From contig CAIKQM010000289.1 of NCBI GenBank assembly GCA_903829565.1, positions 1-7,823 of the forward strand: a stretch of DNA of 7,823 nucleotides, read 5' to 3'. The notes beneath the pieces are model-generated. The model saw only the letters and a list, made by a program, of their open reading frames with translations, ran no database searches and was not told where the DNA came from. The stretch comes from an uncultured Planctomycetota bacterium. Lineage in GTDB: Bacteria > Planctomycetota > UBA1135 > GCA-002686595. The position numbers were made by a program, and so were the translations under genes. How positions within the stretch are numbered: the stretch's first letter is position 1; every line of letters starts with the position of its first letter. Below, piece by piece: positions 5,457-7,823 of the stretch.

Positions 5457-7823
5457 TTGCGCAGCACGATCAAGACCGTGCCGCCTGTCTCATCGCCCGC
5501 CACTTGCAGTGCGGGTGTGCGCATCTCGACTGCCACGCCGTCGTCAGCACGAGCTGTCTGCAACAGCTCACGCACGCTCTCCAAGCGCCGTTCCGACAGC
5601 TCCAGAGCTGCACTGCGCGTGCGTTTGTCGCGGTAGCGATCAGCACCCGGCTGCAACAGCTCGCCCACTTCGTCGAGCGCGTGCTCGATGGTGCCAAGCT
5701 CGCCGTCGACTTCACGCCAACGCGTACGCAGCTCGTCCACGACCGCACCACGCCAACTGCCTTGGCTGGCCCGGGCACGCGCGGCAATCTCGGCGTGTTC
5801 CCGTAGCAACTCGCGCCGGCGTTGGCGCAAGCGCGCTTGCAGTTCCTCCACATCCACTTGAGCCGGGTTCGCCAGCATGTCCATGCGCTGCATGTCATCG
5901 ACCGACAAGCGGTGCTGGATCACAGCGACGAGTGTGGGATCCGACTGGAGTCGACGGAACATGGGCTCGAGCGCTGCGCGCGAGGCACTATCGACTGCTA
6001 CCGTGCCAGGCACAAAGGCCAAGCGCGCAGCATCTGTCTTCGGCATGCTCTTCGCATCCGAGAACAAGTCAGTGAAGGTGCCCAACACGCGCAACGGAGC
6101 GCTTGCGATCGCTGTGCCGATCACTTTGGCCACCGCGCCGCCTCCAGCCATGGCGAGGTCGGCAGTCGTAATGCCCTTGGTCGAAGCGCTCAAGGACACC
6201 GGAATGCGCAGCTCCCCCTCAGCGTTCTTCAACAAGAAGAGCGCGGCATCCAGCGGCATAGGGATCGCGAGATAGGTCTCGATAGGACCTGCTTTGGGCT
6301 CCGACAGGGACAAGTCAGTGAAGACCGCGGTGCTTTGCACGCTGAGCTTGTCGCCGACCAGGCGTGCACGCAGAGCAAAGTCCATCAAGCCATCGCCGAT
6401 GTTGACGCCTTGAGCGGCAGCTGTGCCACGCACGCCCAAGAGCTCGAGTGCAGACAAGTTCATCTGCACTTGCGCATTGGGCTCTGGGAAGAGCTGCAAA
6501 CGACCGGAGAGAGCGAACTCTTCCAGCAACTCACGGTCTTCGTAGACCAGTTCGTCCTTCTGGCCGGCAAGAGAGGCCTTGGCGGCCTGAACGATGCCGA
6601 GTACAGCGTTTTTGACACCGTGGCGGCGCGGCAAAGGTGCCTTCTCGGAGCCCAAGGCCATGCTGAAGCGCATAGCACGCGGCTCGGTCAGCATGCGGGT
6701 GGTGAACCTGCGCACCGACAGATCTAAGTTGCGCAAGGGCACATAGGTGACGGGGTCGGCGCCTGCATCGCGAATGTCGACGGCAAGCCCATCCACTTCA
6801 AAGGCATCAACGCGGATCTCCGGCAAGGGAGCAGGTGTAGATACAGAAGCAGCAGCAGGAACAGAGGCGGGTGTAGATGCTTCTGCGTTCGTTGGTGCCG
6901 CGAGATTCACCGTCAGGCCCGCGACCTCGACTTGGTCGCCTTGACGCACGATGGAAAGCCTCGGCGTCTGCACGGAGATGCGCGGCACATGCACGAAGCC
7001 GGTGTGAGGCACGAAACGACGCAACTCGGCGCGCACGCCATCCACACCCAGCAGTGTGCGGTCACCCATCGCCAAGCGCGTAGGTTGCACCGTTAGCTCG
7101 CCCGAAAGACCGTTCGTCAGGTCAAACTCATAGTGGCTGCGTCTAGGGAATTTGACACGCGCCTGCAGTCCGGTCTGAAAGCTCGCATCGGTCAAGGAAC
7201 CGCCGTTGATCTGGCCAGCGAGGGCAGGCACCAAACCGACCAGCGCATTGCCTTCGATGCCCTTGGCTTCGACAGTGAGCGCAAGCGACGGTTCTTGTTG
7301 GATAAGCCCGGCCTGAAGTTGCGCTGACCATTCGCGCACCAAAGGCAGCAAGCGCCCCTGCGCTTGCAGCACCAACGGCGTGGCTTCGCCTTCTTTGGGC
7401 GAGCACGCGACCCAAGGCTGCGCCAATTGCACTCGCACACCCAGCTCGATCGGAGCACCCAATTGGGCATCGCGATAGTTCAAAGCACCGAGGTCCAAGG
7501 ACAAGGTGGCGATCTCCACACGCGGCAAGTTGGCGAGCTTGATCACCTCGGGCTGGGCCGGCGCTGCAGGTGCAGGTGCGGATGCGGCATCCGCGGAAGT
7601 GTCCGTGCCCGGTTGTAACACCACCCCACAGGTGTGCAGCGCGCCTTGCGCATCGCGTTCGATGCTGAGTTGCGCCTCCGCCACCAAAACTTGGTCGATG
7701 CGGATGTTGGTGGGCTCCAGCTTGGGCACCACCACCGACACTTGCTGCACTGCCGCCAAGGTCTGAGGTACTGCACCTTCCGGTGTGTTCTGCAAGCCCA
7801 CACGCAGCGCGTCAAAAGCAATG
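5450..7823 (-). CDS. AsmA-like DUF748-family envelope protein, N-terminus off the right edge
   Basis: The frame is open from the right edge to TGA 5450-5452, over 790 residues. The in-frame GTG at 7801 is not a credible start because coding continues upstream of it. Long stretches alternate short beta strands of AsmA-like type, for example LRNLDLSVRRFT and FALSGRLQLFPEPNAQVQMN. The part around 6050-6270 (IPMPLDAALFLLKN, GELRIPVSLSAS, then GAVAKVIGTAIASAPLRVLG) is the signature of DUF748 proteins. Two Ala/Pro-rich linkers occur at about 7555-7610 and 6829-6895. After FVPGTVAVDS, which resembles the start of a degenerate OmpA-like domain, comes a long charged helical stretch (about 5600-5860). 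The C-terminus has LSERRLESVRELLQ and ends in VLIVLRKR. AsmA-clan proteins (AsmA, TamB, YhdP) are inner-membrane-anchored periplasmic proteins linked to lipid transport or outer membrane assembly; extending this role to DUF748 is inference. The expected N-terminal membrane helix lies outside the window. Confidence 0.85.
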   Translation of the reverse strand, partial: IAFDALRVGLQNTPEGAVPQTLAAVQQVSVVVPKLEPTNIRIDQVLVAEAQLSIERDAQGALHTCGVVLQPGTDTSADAASAPAPAAPAQPEVIKLANLPRVEIATLSLDLGALNYRDAQLGAPIELGVRVQLAQPWVACSPKEGEATPLVLQAQGRLLPLVREWSAQLQAGLIQQEPSLALTVEAKGIEGNALVGLVPALAGQINGGSLTDASFQTGLQARVKFPRRSHYEFDLTNGLSGELTVQPTRLAMGDRTLLGVDGVRAELRRFVPHTGFVHVPRISVQTPRLSIVRQGDQVEVAGLTVNLAAPTNAEASTPASVPAAASVSTPAPLPEIRVDAFEVDGLAVDIRDAGADPVTYVPLRNLDLSVRRFTTRMLTEPRAMRFSMALGSEKAPLPRRHGVKNAVLGIVQAAKASLAGQKDELVYEDRELLEEFALSGRLQLFPEPNAQVQMNLSALELLGVRGTAAAQGVNIGDGLMDFALRARLVGDKLSVQSTAVFTDLSLSEPKAGPIETYLAIPMPLDAALFLLKNAEGELRIPVSLSASTKGITTADLAMAGGGAVAKVIGTAIASAPLRVLGTFTDLFSDAKSMPKTDAARLAFVPGTVAVDSASRAALEPMFRRLQSDPTLVAVIQHRLSVDDMQRMDMLANPAQVDVEELQARLRQRRRELLREHAEIAARARASQGSWRGAVVDELRTRWREVDGELGTIEHALDEVGELLQPGADRYRDKRTRSAALELSERRLESVRELLQTARADDGVAVEMRTPALQVAGDETGGTVLIVLRKR
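6831..6878. repeat. Short imperfect repeat in an Ala/Pro linker
   Basis: GCAGGTGTAGAT (6831-6842) recurs as GCGGGTGTAGAT (6867-6878), with GCAGCAGCAGG between them. On the minus strand the repeats encode STPA units of an Ala/Pro/Ser-rich linker in the DUF748 protein. This is low-complexity linker DNA, probably spread by slippage. Confidence 0.5.

Noticed and set aside
5822..6727. A 301-codon plus-strand frame opposite the DUF748 gene
   Set aside because: The minus-strand frame is continuous over the whole region and has family signatures; the plus-strand translation resembles no protein family.
1..7823. Search for CRISPR arrays, tRNA genes, insertion sequence ends and toxin-antitoxin pairs
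   Set aside because: No regularly spaced repeats, cloverleaf, transposase or terminal inverted repeats were seen. The small membrane protein/ArsR pair does not resemble a known toxin-antitoxin family.

Overview
The window is a gene-dense piece of a high-GC bacterial chromosome. It holds nine genes on both strands and no gap longer than about 75 bases. Seven genes are complete and one runs off each edge. I see no tRNA, rRNA, insertion sequence, phage gene or CRISPR array. The best hint of the host is the left-edge gene, a secreted c-type cytochrome that leads into a DUF1549 (PSCyt2) domain. This architecture is typical of Planctomycetota and also occurs in Verrucomicrobiota and Acidobacteriota. 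The MltA-type lytic transglycosylase, the AsmA-like DUF748 protein and two lipoprotein signals indicate a Gram-negative (diderm) envelope. Few start codons have a good Shine-Dalgarno sequence, which fits some of these lineages but proves nothing. I would say Planctomycetota or a relative, with moderate confidence.

Layout, left to right. Positions 1-602 (minus) encode the N-terminal 200 residues of the planctomycete-type cytochrome protein. Positions 663-1298 (plus) encode a short CutC-family protein, divergent from the cytochrome across a 60-base gap. Positions 2031-1295 (minus) form a two-gene unit: a three-helix membrane protein with a Gly-rich tail, then an ArsR-type winged-helix regulator. 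The regulator's stop overlaps the cutC stop by 4 bases. After a 73-base divergent gap, positions 2105-5445 (plus) form a tight four-gene operon: an MltA lytic transglycosylase lipoprotein, a MOSC-domain protein, a SAM-dependent methyltransferase and a lipoprotein of the endonuclease/exonuclease/phosphatase (EEP) superfamily. Its junctions are 10 bases, 5 bases and an ATGA overlap. Positions 7823-5450 (minus) carry a large AsmA-like DUF748 protein whose N-terminus lies off the right edge. It converges on the operon with 4 bases between the stop codons.

The common theme of the right two thirds is the cell envelope: peptidoglycan cleavage, an anchored phosphodiesterase-like enzyme and an AsmA-like protein. 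The roles of the MOSC protein and methyltransferase in this operon are unknown. I found no clear new defence, mobile or biosynthetic system. The most unusual details are a 7-bp hairpin with a GCAA tetraloop containing both convergent TGA stops (5439-5456), the shortened CutC, the non-metal-binding ArsR-like regulator, and the helical insertion in the C-terminal part of the DUF748 protein.
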